Assembly: GCF_001746755.1 (NCBI RefSeq)
Contig: NZ_MCGG01000008.1
Span: forward strand, 124,001-188,000
DNA length: 64,000 nucleotides
Source of the DNA: Magnetovibrio blakemorei
GTDB taxonomy: Bacteria > Pseudomonadota > Alphaproteobacteria > Rhodospirillales > Magnetovibrionaceae
Reading direction: 5' to 3'
Both the position numbers and the translations under genes were made by a program. Numbering within the stretch: position 1 is the stretch's first letter; the number at the start of each line of letters is the position of its first letter. Below are positions 55,958-64,000 of the stretch, piece after piece. The notes under the pieces are model-generated. The model was not told the DNA's origin. It saw nothing but the letters and a program-made list of their open reading frames with translations, and did no database searches.

Positions 55958-57082
55958 ATGTTCGCCTATATCCTGCGCCGCTTAAGCCTGGTCATTCCGA
56001 CATTGTTCGGAATTATGGTGGTGAACTTTGTCGTCATTCAGGCCGCCCCCGGTGGCCCGGTGGAACAAATGATCGCGCAAATTCAAGGCATCGATGTAGG
56101 GGCCACGGCGCGCATCAGCGGATCGAACCAGGGCGAAGTCAGCGGCGCCAAGCCGTCTTCCCAGGGGGTTGGCCAAGGCAGTGGGCAAAATAGCCAAAGC
56201 AAATACCGAGGCGCCCAAGGCCTGGACCCTGAATTCATCAAGAGCATCGAAAAGATGTACGGCTTTGACAAGCCCGCCTATGAACGCTTTTGGATGATGA
56301 TGAAAAACTACGTCACCTTCGATTTTGGCGAGAGCTATTTTCGCGACCGCAAGGTGATCGATTTGGTGTTGGACAAAATGCCCGTGTCGATTTCTCTGGG
56401 TCTGTGGACCACGCTATTGGTCTATCTGATTTCCATACCGCTGGGCATCATGAAGGCGGTCAAGGACGGATCGCGTTTTGATGTGGCGACGTCCAGCGTG
56501 ATCATCGTCGGCAATGCCATTCCCAGTTTTTTATTCGCCATCTTGTTGGTCATCGTGTTTGCCGGTGGGCGTTATCTCAACTGGTTTCCCTTGCGCGGAT
56601 TGACGTCGGAAAACTGGGCCGAGCTTTCGACCTTTCAACAAATCACGGATTACCTGTGGCACATGGTGTTGCCGGTGGGCGCGTTGGTGATCGGCGGCTT
56701 TGCCAGCCTTGCCATGCTGACGAAAAATTCATTTTTGGAAGAGATCAACAAACAATACGTGATGACCGCACGGGCCAAGGGCTTGAGCGAAAACCGCATC
56801 ATGTACCGCCACGTTTTTCGCAACGCCATGTTGATTGTCATCGCCGGATTTCCCAGCGCCTTCATCAGCATTTTATTCACCGGATCATTGTTGATCGAAG
56901 TGATTTTTTCGCTCGATGGATTGGGCCTGTTGGGGTTTGAAGCGGCCATCAAACGCGATTATCCGGTGATGTTTGCATCCATGTATTTTTTCACTTTGCT
57001 GGGTCTGATCATGGGCATCATCGGCGACGTGATGTATCACGTCATCGATCCGCGCATCGACTTTGAAAAGGTGGAGCGGTGA
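55958..57082 (+). CDS. yejB: Peptide ABC transporter permease, YejB-like
   Basis: 374 residues. A DppB-type permease with the N-terminal helix [20 protein letters not shown] and about six helices. The inner-loop EAA-like signature is [21 protein letters not shown] Ser/Gln/Gly-rich insert of about 40 residues after residue 40 is typical of YejB. The stop overlaps the region of the next start. Confidence 0.95.
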   Translation: MFAYILRRLSLVIPTLFGIMVVNFVVIQAAPGGPVEQMIAQIQGIDVGATARISGSNQGEVSGAKPSSQGVGQGSGQNSQSKYRGAQGLDPEFIKSIEKMYGFDKPAYERFWMMMKNYVTFDFGESYFRDRKVIDLVLDKMPVSISLGLWTTLLVYLISIPLGIMKAVKDGSRFDVATSSVIIVGNAIPSFLFAILLVIVFAGGRYLNWFPLRGLTSENWAELSTFQQITDYLWHMVLPVGALVIGGFASLAMLTKNSFLEEINKQYVMTARAKGLSENRIMYRHVFRNAMLIVIAGFPSAFISILFTGSLLIEVIFSLDGLGLLGFEAAIKRDYPVMFASMYFFTLLGLIMGIIGDVMYHVIDPRIDFEKVER

Positions 57083-57084
57083 GC

Positions 57085-58143
57085 ATGGATCAACCTCCCC
57101 CAACCTTTTGCGGTCTGCGCATTTCGCCCATCAACCGACGCCGCATCGACAACTTCAAAGCCAACCGACGCGGCTATTGGTCGCTGTGGATTTTTTTGAC
57201 TTTGTTCATCGCCAGCTTAGGTGCCGAGTTGATCGCCAACGATCGCCCCATCTTGGTGCAATATAATAATGAATATTATGTCCCCATTTTGCTTGATTAC
57301 CCCGAAACCACCTTTGGCGGCTTTCTCGAAACGCCGACGGAATATTCCGATCCCGACATCCAGGACATGATTCGCGAACAAGGTTGGATCTTGTGGCCGA
57401 TCGTTCATTTTTCCTACGACACCGTCAACTACGCCTTGGACCAACCCGCCCCCAGCCCGCCCAGTTTGAACAATTATTTAGGGACCGACGACCAAGGCCG
57501 CGACGTGGCGGCACGGTTGATTTACGGCTTTCGCATTTCGGTGCTGTTCGGCTTGATCTTGACCATTGTCAGTTCCGCCATCGGCATTGCGGCGGGGGCT
57601 GTGCAAGGCTACTTCGGTGGTCTCACGGATTTGTTGTTTCAGCGCTTCATGGAAATTTGGTCGGGTCTGCCGATGCTTTATTTGCTGATCATCATGGCGT
57701 CCATTGTCGAGCCGAATTTCTGGTGGCTGTTGGGCATCATGTTGATGTTCAGTTGGATGGGCTTGGTCGGTGTGGTGCGGGCTGAGTTTCTCAAAACCCG
57801 CAACTTCGATTATGTCCGCGCCGCACGCGCGTTGGGCGTTTCCAACGCCACCATCATGCGCCGCCACATCCTGCCCAACGCCATGGTCGCGACCATCACG
57901 TTTTTGCCGTTCATCACGTCGGCATCCATCACCACTTTAACCGCGTTGGATTTTTTGGGCTTTGGTCTGCCGCCGGGCTCAGCATCGTTGGGGGAATTGC
58001 TCAACCAAGGCAAAGCCAATTTGCACGCGCCGTGGTTGGGACTGACGGCCTTTTTCATCATCTCCATTATGTTGACGTTGCTGGTATTTGTCGGCGAAGC
58101 GGTGCGTGATGCCTTTGATCCGCGAAAGGTGTTTCGCGCATGA
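57085..58143 (+). CDS. yejE: Peptide ABC transporter permease, YejE-like
   Basis: About 352 residues from ATG 57085, with GGAG eight bases upstream; a GTG at 57079 overlapping the yejB stop is an alternative. A DppC-type permease: an N-terminal helix, a periplasmic loop, YLGTDDQGRDVAARLIYGFR, then the core helices with YVRAARALGVSNATIMRRHI as the ATPase-contact loop. The stop overlaps the yejF start (ATGA). Confidence 0.95.
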   Translation: MDQPPPTFCGLRISPINRRRIDNFKANRRGYWSLWIFLTLFIASLGAELIANDRPILVQYNNEYYVPILLDYPETTFGGFLETPTEYSDPDIQDMIREQGWILWPIVHFSYDTVNYALDQPAPSPPSLNNYLGTDDQGRDVAARLIYGFRISVLFGLILTIVSSAIGIAAGAVQGYFGGLTDLLFQRFMEIWSGLPMLYLLIIMASIVEPNFWWLLGIMLMFSWMGLVGVVRAEFLKTRNFDYVRAARALGVSNATIMRRHILPNAMVATITFLPFITSASITTLTALDFLGFGLPPGSASLGELLNQGKANLHAPWLGLTAFFIISIMLTLLVFVGEAVRDAFDPRKVFRA

Positions 58144-59765
58144 GCCACCTTCTCCACGTTAAAAATTTGTCGGTCACATTCGGCTCCGGCCCCAGTGCCG
58201 TTGAAGCCGTGCGCGGCGTGTCGTTTCACATCGACAAAGGCGAAACCGTGGCCTTGGTCGGCGAAAGCGGATCGGGTAAATCGGTCAGTGCCTTGTCGAT
58301 CATGCAACTGCTGCCTTATCCCTTGGCGCATCACCCCACAGGCTCGGTTTTGTTTAAGGGCGAAGAGCTGATGGGCGCACCCGGCCCCGTCATGCGGGCG
58401 TTGCGGGGCGAAGACATTTCGATGGTGTTTCAAGAACCGCTCACCAGCCTCAATCCGCTGCATCCCATTGGCCAGCAAATCGCGGAAGCCATCACCATCC
58501 ATCATTCCAGAACGCCCGCCCAAGTGGCCGCACGGGTGGATGAACTGATGCATCTGGTGGGCTTGGAAGGGCAAATACCCAGGCTGAAAAACCTGCCCCA
58601 TGAATTTTCTGGCGGCCAGCAACAACGCATCATGATCGCCATGGCCTTGGCCAATGAGCCCGACTTGCTGATTGCCGACGAACCCACCACTGCGGTGGAC
58701 GTCACCATCCAGGCGCAGCTGTTAAAACTGCTGGCCGATTTACAAGCCAAGATGGGCTTGGGCATTTTGTTCATCACCCATGATTTGGGCATCGTGCGCC
58801 GCATCGCGGATCGGGCCTATGTGATGCAAAACGGCGTGTTGGTTGAGCACGGCGAGACAAAAACGATTTTCAACGCTCCGCAGCACCCCTACACCCAGCG
58901 CCTGTTGGCGTCCGAACCCAAGGGCCGACCCGACCCAGCAGAGGCGGACGCGCCCGAAATCATGGCCGCCGATGATCTTAAAGTTTGGTTCCCCATTCAA
59001 AAGGGCTTCATCCGCCGCACCATCGGCCACGTCAAAGCCGTGGACGGTGTTGATCTGGCGGTCAAGCGTGGCCACACGTTGGGGATCGTCGGCGAAAGCG
59101 GATCGGGCAAATCGACTTTGGCCCGCGCCTTGGTGCGCTTGGAGCTTTCCAGCGGCGCCATTCGCTTTAAGGACCAAGCCATCGACCGTCTTTCCGCCAA
59201 AGCCGTACGCCCCTTGCGCAAGCAAATGCAGATCGTCTTTCAAGACCCGTTTGGATCGTTAAGCCCACGCATGTCGGTGGAACAAATCATCGGTGAAGGG
59301 TTGGCGGTGCACGGTCTGGCGTCTACCGAAGACGAACGCCGAGCCTTGGTCGGCGACGTGCTGAACGAGGTGGGCTTGAGCCCCCAAATGATGGATCGCT
59401 ACCCCCACGAATTTTCCGGCGGGCAGCGCCAGCGCATTTCCATCGCCCGCGCCTTGGTGCTGAAGCCCGAACTGATCGTGCTGGACGAGCCCACCAGCGC
59501 GCTCGACGTGTCGGTACAGGCACAGATCGTCGAATTGCTGCGTGCTTTACAAAAAAAGCACACCTTGACCTATCTGTTCATCAGCCACGATCTCAAAGTC
59601 GTGCGCGCCTTGGCCCATGACGTGATGGTCATGCAACGGGGCAAAGTGGTCGAACATGGCCCCGCCGAGCAAATTTTCGACAACCCCTTAAAGCCCTATA
59701 CCCAAGCCCTGATGCGCGCCGCGTTCAACATTGACGCCGAAGGCGATGGAGACTTGACACCATGA
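58140..59765 (+). CDS. yejF: Peptide ABC transporter ATP-binding protein, YejF-like
   Basis: 541 residues with two fused ATPase domains. First: Walker A GESGSGKSVSA, signature EFSGGQQQRIMIAMAL and Walker B LLIADEPTTAVDV. Second: Walker A GESGSGKSTLARAL, signature EFSGGQRQRISIARALVL and Walker B LIVLDEPTSALDV. Both domains appear catalytically complete. It drives the YejBE channel. The stop overlaps the next gene (ATGA). Confidence 0.96.
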   Translation: MSHLLHVKNLSVTFGSGPSAVEAVRGVSFHIDKGETVALVGESGSGKSVSALSIMQLLPYPLAHHPTGSVLFKGEELMGAPGPVMRALRGEDISMVFQEPLTSLNPLHPIGQQIAEAITIHHSRTPAQVAARVDELMHLVGLEGQIPRLKNLPHEFSGGQQQRIMIAMALANEPDLLIADEPTTAVDVTIQAQLLKLLADLQAKMGLGILFITHDLGIVRRIADRAYVMQNGVLVEHGETKTIFNAPQHPYTQRLLASEPKGRPDPAEADAPEIMAADDLKVWFPIQKGFIRRTIGHVKAVDGVDLAVKRGHTLGIVGESGSGKSTLARALVRLELSSGAIRFKDQAIDRLSAKAVRPLRKQMQIVFQDPFGSLSPRMSVEQIIGEGLAVHGLASTEDERRALVGDVLNEVGLSPQMMDRYPHEFSGGQRQRISIARALVLKPELIVLDEPTSALDVSVQAQIVELLRALQKKHTLTYLFISHDLKVVRALAHDVMVMQRGKVVEHGPAEQIFDNPLKPYTQALMRAAFNIDAEGDGDLTP

Positions 59766-60694
59766 ACGTTGTGTTTATCAGTGCGGACAACCCCAAACCC
59801 TGGCTCCAAGCCTTGCGCCGTCATTTGCCTGAGGCCGACGTGTTGGTGTGGGGCCAAGACGACCTGGACCCCGCCAGCATCGATTACGCCTTGGTGTGGA
59901 AGCCCGAACCAGGGTTGTTGACGCGCTTTACCAACTTGAAAGGCATCTTCAATTTAGGCGCCGGTGTGGATGCGTTGCTGCAAGACCAAACCCTGCCCCG
60001 CCATGTGCCGCTGGTGCGCTTGGTCGATCCGCTGTTGAGTTCCGGCATGGTCGAATATTGCGTCCACTGGGTTTTGCATTTCCATCGCGACATGCACGTC
60101 TATGCCCGCCAGCAGCGCGCGCAAGCGTGGACTCAGCACGCCAACGCCAACACCAAAAACCGGGCGGTGGGTATCTTGGGTTTGGGCGAGTTGGGCCAAA
60201 ACGTCGCCCACGCCCTGTTGCTGCTGGGCTTTGAAAACCTGGCCGGGTGGAGCCGCACCGCCAAAGAACTGCCCGGCGTCACCAGTTACGCCGGACAAGA
60301 CCAGCTTGAAGCGTTTTTACAGCGCACGGAAATTTTGCTGTGTCTGCTGCCCCTAAGCGACGCCACCCGCAGCCTGATCAACACGGATACCCTGTCCCAC
60401 CTGCCCCAAGGCGCATTTTTCATCAACGCCGGACGCGGACCGTTGGTGGTCGATGAAGATTTAATCGACGCGCTCACCAGCGGCCACATATCCGCCGCCG
60501 CGCTGGACGTGTTTAACACCGAACCGCTGCCCCAAGAGCATCCCTACTGGAGCATGGACAACGTCTTCGTCACGCCGCACGTCGCCAGCCTCACCACACC
60601 GATGTCAGCCAGTGAAGTGATCGCCGAAGCACTCAGGGACTTAGAAGACGGCAAAACGCCCGACAACTTGGTAGATTTCACCCAAGGCTATTAG
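59762..60694 (+). CDS. ghrA: D-2-hydroxyacid dehydrogenase, GhrA-like
   Basis: 310 residues. NAD(P)-binding domain with GILGLGELGQNVAHALLLLG and catalytic residues in INAGRGPLVVDEDLIDAL (Arg), DVFNTEPLPQEHPYWSMDNV (Glu) and VTPHVAS (His). The GhrA subgroup reduces glyoxylate and hydroxypyruvate with NADPH. It overlaps yejF and so is translated with the peptide importer; the reason for this link is unclear. Confidence 0.92.
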   Translation: MNVVFISADNPKPWLQALRRHLPEADVLVWGQDDLDPASIDYALVWKPEPGLLTRFTNLKGIFNLGAGVDALLQDQTLPRHVPLVRLVDPLLSSGMVEYCVHWVLHFHRDMHVYARQQRAQAWTQHANANTKNRAVGILGLGELGQNVAHALLLLGFENLAGWSRTAKELPGVTSYAGQDQLEAFLQRTEILLCLLPLSDATRSLINTDTLSHLPQGAFFINAGRGPLVVDEDLIDALTSGHISAAALDVFNTEPLPQEHPYWSMDNVFVTPHVASLTTPMSASEVIAEALRDLEDGKTPDNLVDFTQGY

Positions 60695-60732
60695 GCTGCA
60701 AACTTTAGGCGTCTCGCCTCTGCCCCTCAGCC

Positions 60733-61491
60733 TTATCCCTTTGTTGCAGCAACCTGATGAGTCAGCTTGATGCGCAGCGCATCGGGAAGCCTTAAGGCAT
60801 CGCCTAAGCGGTCCATGTAACGCTGCTCTTCGGGCGTGTCGGTATCGATGGCCAGCAAGGAGGCTAAATACAGTTCCGTTGCCTGGCGTTCGTCGCGGGC
60901 TAAATTGGCGATGGAAAGGGGATCGGATGGTCTCCGAAGTTGGTCGAACAGAAATGCCTTTTCGTCGGATGCCAAGCCCAGGCTGTCGATCTGACCCATG
61001 ATAATTTTGTTTTCAGCAGCATCAATATGACCATCTGCTTTGGCCGCACTGATCATCGCCTGAACGAGGCTCAAGCGCAGATCCCGTCCTGACGTATCTT
61101 GGATCATCGCCGGATCAAAACCACTGTCGGCAGGCGCTTGGAAAATCGTTTGGGGTTGAGGGGGGTGCCCTTGCGGTTCCGTCCCGGATCCAAATGGCGG
61201 CGTCGCTTGGTTCGATTTGTAATCGGTATAAGCCTTATAGGCCAGCCCGCCCAGCGCAGCCAAGCCACCATACATCAAAACAGACCCGCCTATTTTACGG
61301 CCTTTTTTCGTGCCGAGCAAAAGCGCCATGATCCCCCCAGCCGCAGCCCCTCCCATCACGCCACCAGGCATATTCTGGGTTGCTGATCTTGCCGTCTCTG
61401 AAGCCTGAGTGGCAACACTGCCAACAGTTTGGCCAATGCTGGCACCTACGCCTGGGCCTAAAAAACCGTCTATCAGTCGCGTGATGTCCAT
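60733..61491 (-). CDS. DUF533/YebE-like TerB-fold protein
   Basis: 252 residues. The N-terminus is Gly-rich with a membrane-like stretch (GGVMGGAAAGGIMALLLGTK, GGSVLMYGGLAALGGLAYKA). A Pro/Gln-rich linker (about 95-120) leads to a helical TerB-like domain (LRLSLVQAMISAAKADGHID, ENKIIMGQIDSLGL, DERQATELYLASLLAID). These are the marks of DUF533 (YebE) inner membrane proteins of unknown function, possibly stress linked. Convergent with ghrA. Confidence 0.88.
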   Translation of the reverse strand: MDITRLIDGFLGPGVGASIGQTVGSVATQASETARSATQNMPGGVMGGAAAGGIMALLLGTKKGRKIGGSVLMYGGLAALGGLAYKAYTDYKSNQATPPFGSGTEPQGHPPQPQTIFQAPADSGFDPAMIQDTSGRDLRLSLVQAMISAAKADGHIDAAENKIIMGQIDSLGLASDEKAFLFDQLRRPSDPLSIANLARDERQATELYLASLLAIDTDTPEEQRYMDRLGDALRLPDALRIKLTHQVAATKG

Positions 61492-61564
61492 CGTGTAAGG
61501 GGCTCCTGGTTAATCAATTGCGTTGATTTGAATCATGTTGTGCTTGCAACGACTGGGTTCTCTA

Positions 61565-61594
61565 TCAAGCGCTGTCAAGCGCTGTCAAGCGCGG
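61565..61594. repeat. Three 10-bp tandem repeats with AGCGC core
   Basis: TCAAGCGCTG occurs twice in a row and a third time as TCAAGCGCGG (61565-61594), followed by TTTTTG. They lie upstream of the DUF533 gene on the plus-strand side. With 10-bp phasing they could be protein-binding sites. Confidence 0.7.
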
Positions 61595-61648
61595 TTTTTG
61601 TGTTTAACGAGAGCAAAATTCCAGCCTGCTGAGCATAGGGATCGCACC

Positions 61649-61780
61649 TTATTGGTGGTGTGCCAGATTTCTGAAGATCAGTTGACTAACTTTGACAATT
61701 CCCCAAACCAACAAAGCGACTGCTAAAGCGGCAAGAATTGACGGAAGAGCCGTCAGGATGAATACAAATGGCAGATACAT
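61649..61780 (-). CDS. 43-residue single-helix membrane peptide
   Basis: Frame from ATG 61780 to TAA 61649, with AGAGGG five bases before the start. The product starts MYLPFVFILTALPSILAALA, continues as a hydrophobic helix to about residue 33 and ends with a short basic/polar tail (FRNLAHHQ). It looks like a small membrane protein. It is divergent from the redox operon and separated from it by a region with direct repeats, so it could be co-regulated. No family recognised. Confidence 0.55.
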   Translation of the reverse strand: MYLPFVFILTALPSILAALAVALLVWGIVKVSQLIFRNLAHHQ

Positions 61781-61826
61781 GATACCCTCTTCGTGCTAGG
61801 ATTGAGATCTTATCCGGCATTGTGAC

Positions 61827-61845
61827 TGAACCTTCATGAACCTTC
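61827..61845 (+). promoter_or_regulatory. Phased direct repeat in the divergent region
   Basis: TGAACCTTC occurs twice with a 10-base period (61827-61835, 61837-61845), followed by a TTGAAC. Direct repeats with helical phasing are typical sites of OmpR/PhoB-type response regulators. They lie between the small membrane peptide gene and the reductase gene. Confidence 0.45.
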
Positions 61846-61930
61846 TTTGAACACGCCGTTAAGGCCCTATTCAGCCAGCAGCGACTATACTTCAAAGAAG
61901 TGGGTATAGGGATCAGATGAAAGTTTTCAA

Positions 61931-63223
61931 ATGACCGTTGTCGAGCTGCTGATCTACATAACAATTGCGTTCGTGCTTCAAGTCGCCATCTTTGGTGCGG
62001 TGGCGTTTCGGCGTCATTGGGGCATCTATCAGGATATGCGCCATCGCATGGTCGGGTTCGACACCGATATAATCGGAGAGGCTGATTTAAGCCGTCCCGA
62101 ATTGGACCATCCCCCCTCACAGGAAGCCCACTGGAAAGGCTTTCGTAACTTCCGGGTTTCAAAGAAAATTTTTGAAGACCGCAATAAAAACGTCTGCTCA
62201 TTCTATTTAATGCCAACAGACGACGAGCCGCTTGCCGATTTTCAGCCGGGCCAGTTTCTCACCTTCCAACTCAACATTGACGACCCCTCTGGCGAAGGGC
62301 GCAAGCCGATTGTTCGCTGTTATTCCTTATCGGAAAGTCCGGGTCACGATCATTATCGGATTTCTGTTAAACGCGTGCCCGCTCCTGCTGGGTCCACCGA
62401 TCTACCACCTGGTCTATCGTCAAATCATCTACATGACCATGTACAGGAAGGCGACGTTCTAGCCGTCCGCGCCCCTGGCGGTCATTTCTTCTTACAGCCG
62501 GGAAACGGGCCCATCGTGTTGATTGGTGGGGGCATTGGCATCACCCCCATGATCAGCATGCTGAATGCCGCGCTTTCGACTGGCAGCAAGCGGGAAATGT
62601 GGTTGTTCTACGGCGTGCGCAACAGCACGGAACACGTCATGAAGGACCATCTTGCGGCCCTGGCTCGGGACCACGACAATTTCCGCCTCCACGTATGCTA
62701 CAGTTCTCCTCAACCGGGCGACGTCGAAGGGGTCGACTACCACCACCGTGGCCATGTGGACCTAACCCTGTTGCGCCAAACCCTTTCTTTAAAGCCCTAT
62801 CAGTTTTACATCTGTGGCCCCAGTGCGATGATGGAGGCACTGGTTCCGGCGCTCTATGACTGGGGCGTACCGAAACAAAATGTTTTCTACGAAGCTTTTG
62901 GTCCAGCATCCCTGATCAAATCGCAACCTCAAGACACACTGTCCCCTCACGAAATAACTTCGTCACTTCCTGTCTCCGTCACCTTCGCTAAGTCGGGAAA
63001 GACGGTCACTTGGGATGGCAGCTCCGCATCGTTGCTGGAATTTGCTGAAGACAATGGCATCGAGGTTGCGTCGGGTTGTCGCGCTGGCGGGTGTGGCTCG
63101 TGTCAAGTGAGCATCGACGAAGGCGAGGTGGAATACCCACAACCTCCCGACTTTGATCCTGACCTGGGGTGTTGCCTGATGTGTGTTTCGCGCCCGACAC
63201 GTAATCTAACCCTGCAAGCATGA
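61931..63223 (+). CDS. Membrane-tethered flavin/2Fe-2S oxidoreductase
   Basis: 430 residues. One N-terminal membrane helix (residues 4-25), then an FAD-binding beta barrel (FQPGQFLTFQLNI, RCYSLSESPGHDHYRISVKR), an NAD(P)-binding domain (VLIGGGIGITPMISMLNAAL, MWLFYGVRNSTEH, FYICGPSAMMEALVPALYD) and a C-terminal plant-type 2Fe-2S ferredoxin domain (C-x4-C-x2-C in SGCRAGGCGSCQV and a last Cys in CCLMC). The order is helix-FAD-NAD-2Fe2S. It should move electrons from NAD(P)H to a membrane partner, here probably the cytochrome b-like protein encoded next. A five-codon open frame (ATG at 61917) ends at its start codon. Confidence 0.85.
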   Translation: MTVVELLIYITIAFVLQVAIFGAVAFRRHWGIYQDMRHRMVGFDTDIIGEADLSRPELDHPPSQEAHWKGFRNFRVSKKIFEDRNKNVCSFYLMPTDDEPLADFQPGQFLTFQLNIDDPSGEGRKPIVRCYSLSESPGHDHYRISVKRVPAPAGSTDLPPGLSSNHLHDHVQEGDVLAVRAPGGHFFLQPGNGPIVLIGGGIGITPMISMLNAALSTGSKREMWLFYGVRNSTEHVMKDHLAALARDHDNFRLHVCYSSPQPGDVEGVDYHHRGHVDLTLLRQTLSLKPYQFYICGPSAMMEALVPALYDWGVPKQNVFYEAFGPASLIKSQPQDTLSPHEITSSLPVSVTFAKSGKTVTWDGSSASLLEFAEDNGIEVASGCRAGGCGSCQVSIDEGEVEYPQPPDFDPDLGCCLMCVSRPTRNLTLQA

Positions 63224-63231
63224 GGGCGATC

Positions 63232-63810
63232 ATGGACAAATCCCTATTCCGTGTAAAAGTGGTTCCGTTTCTTGGATATTTCATCGTGCTGATTGCGATG
63301 ACGATCTTGGGCGATCTTGTCCTTCACCAATTTGATCTTGTCTGGGTTGGGCGTTATCTGGGAATACCCGGAACCCTTTTGATCATTTTGTCTCTCCTGT
63401 ATTCGCTGCGTAAACGCAAAATCATTCAATCGGGAAACCCGCGCTTTTTGCTCAGCCTGCATGAGGTTTTCACGTGGCTCGGCGCGCTGATGATTCTTAT
63501 CCATGCGGGTATCCACTTCAACGCCATCCTTCCCTGGTTGGCCTTGCTTGCCATGATGATTAATGTCGTCAGCGGCATGGTCGGGCGCTACCTTTTGGAC
63601 CGCTCGCGACGTCACCTGACGGGAATGCATGAAAAGTACACCATACACGGCCTCTCCAAGACGGAGGCTGAGAAGGAATTGTTTTGGGATTCCGTAACCT
63701 TTGAGACCATGCAAAAGTGGCGTATCGTGCACTTTCCCATCTCCTTTGCTTTCGCAATGCTGGCCATTGGTCACATCATCAGTGTCTTTATGTTTTGGGG
63801 GTGGAAATGA
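63232..63810 (+). CDS. Membrane b-type cytochrome-like protein
   Basis: About 192 residues; ATG 63232 has GAGGG five bases upstream, while ATG 63220 overlaps the previous stop. Five hydrophobic helices. Histidines are placed inside helices as in heme b proteins: LSLHEVFTWLGALMILIHAG and IHFNAIL in the middle, WRIVHFPISFAFAMLAIGHI near the end, so two or four axial ligands are possible. It resembles small cytochrome b561- or ferric reductase-like domains; the exact family is not certain. Its gene is flanked by the reductase and a multiheme cytochrome. Confidence 0.75.
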   Translation: MDKSLFRVKVVPFLGYFIVLIAMTILGDLVLHQFDLVWVGRYLGIPGTLLIILSLLYSLRKRKIIQSGNPRFLLSLHEVFTWLGALMILIHAGIHFNAILPWLALLAMMINVVSGMVGRYLLDRSRRHLTGMHEKYTIHGLSKTEAEKELFWDSVTFETMQKWRIVHFPISFAFAMLAIGHIISVFMFWGWK

Positions 63811-64000
63811 GACCGATCGTCAAGATTTTTTTAGCCCTTAACCTCGTGGCGATCACGGTGCTGGTGTTCAAGTACGCCGAACTGATGGTCAGTCCCGGTA
63901 AGTTGATTTTTGACCACCGCACATCCGAAGCGGATTGCTTCGCCTGCCACACACTTTTTTTAGGCGCGTCTTCGGAAAAATGCGTGGCGTGTCACAAAGT
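63807..64000 (+). CDS. Multiheme cytochrome c, 3' end outside window
   Basis: The first 64 residues are seen; the ATG overlaps the stop of the previous gene (ATGA) and GGGGGTGG serves as ribosome site. An N-terminal anchor or signal helix (VKIFLALNLVAITVLVF) is followed by LIFDHRTSEADCFACHTLFL and SEKCVACHK, two CxxCH heme sites within 20 residues. Close heme spacing and the preceding DHR motif recall cytochrome c3-like proteins. The total heme number is unknown because the gene leaves the window. Confidence 0.88.
   Translation, partial: MRPIVKIFLALNLVAITVLVFKYAELMVSPGKLIFDHRTSEADCFACHTLFLGASSEKCVACHK

Noticed and set aside
61917-61934. Five-codon leader peptide ending at the reductase start
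   Set aside because: ATG to TGA overlap is seen, but its context does not separate a leader peptide from chance; mentioned only in the gene entry.

Overview
The window is a 64 kb stretch of a Gram-negative alphaproteobacterial chromosome, most likely from an aquatic member of the Rhodospirillales or a close relative. This is inferred from gene content and order: an NrsF/sigma-F bufferin locus, the rpmH-rnpA-yidD-yidC-engB-argB run, kdsB-pheA next to a membrane-anchored cytochrome c, dnaX-SRP RNA, ybaB-recR, yejABEF, and many c-di-GMP and chemotaxis proteins. Genes are dense, often overlapping as ATGA, and start codons include several GTG. No rRNA, prophage or CRISPR array is seen. All calls are from reading motifs and gene context; no database search was run.

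Layout. 1-6 kb: the 5' part of a chemoreceptor, a radical SAM protein and two TPR proteins. 6-9.2 kb: an ECF sigma factor with its NrsF-type membrane anti-sigma factor, divergent from a bufferin (copper-binding RiPP) operon bufA-bufB-bufC-doxX; a GTAACC-N16-CGAAC sigma-F-like promoter sits between them. 9.2-14 kb: tRNA-Arg, an OmpA-like lipoprotein, a FadL-type porin and a sorbosone dehydrogenase-like protein. 14-18.6 kb: yqaA, panC, panB, tam, a DUF4405 membrane protein and a TVP38 protein, all on the minus strand. 18.8-23.2 kb: the rpmH-to-argB housekeeping cluster with a clear sigma-70 promoter. 23.2-25 kb: a small accessory patch with a degenerate serine recombinase, REP-like repeats and a SprA-like protease. 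25-29 kb: RNA helicase, cold-shock protein and EAL protein. 29-36.8 kb: HAD phosphatase, dapD-dapE, small membrane proteins, a soluble chemoreceptor and truA. 36.8-48.2 kb: fmt-def, HD-GYP, rmuC, cytochrome c, recR-ybaB, exonuclease, diguanylate cyclase, two small beta-rich proteins, dnaX and SRP RNA. 48.3-54 kb: lipoprotein, pheA-kdsB, cytochrome c, hisN and a second diguanylate cyclase. 54-60.7 kb: a yejABEF peptide importer with a D-2-hydroxyacid dehydrogenase in one overlapping operon. 60.7-64 kb: a DUF533 protein, a 43-residue membrane peptide, and an incomplete electron-transfer operon (flavin/2Fe-2S reductase, b-type membrane cytochrome, multiheme cytochrome c).

The most interesting parts are the sigma-F/bufferin locus; a pair of small beta-rich genes preceded by an FNR-type box, the second with its ribosome binding site wholly inside a perfect 11-bp RNA stem; and the redox operon leaving the right edge. 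Four cyclic-di-GMP enzymes and two chemoreceptors in 64 kb indicate a motile, surface-responsive cell. The c-type cytochromes, the FNR-like box and the redox operon suggest a flexible respiratory life.
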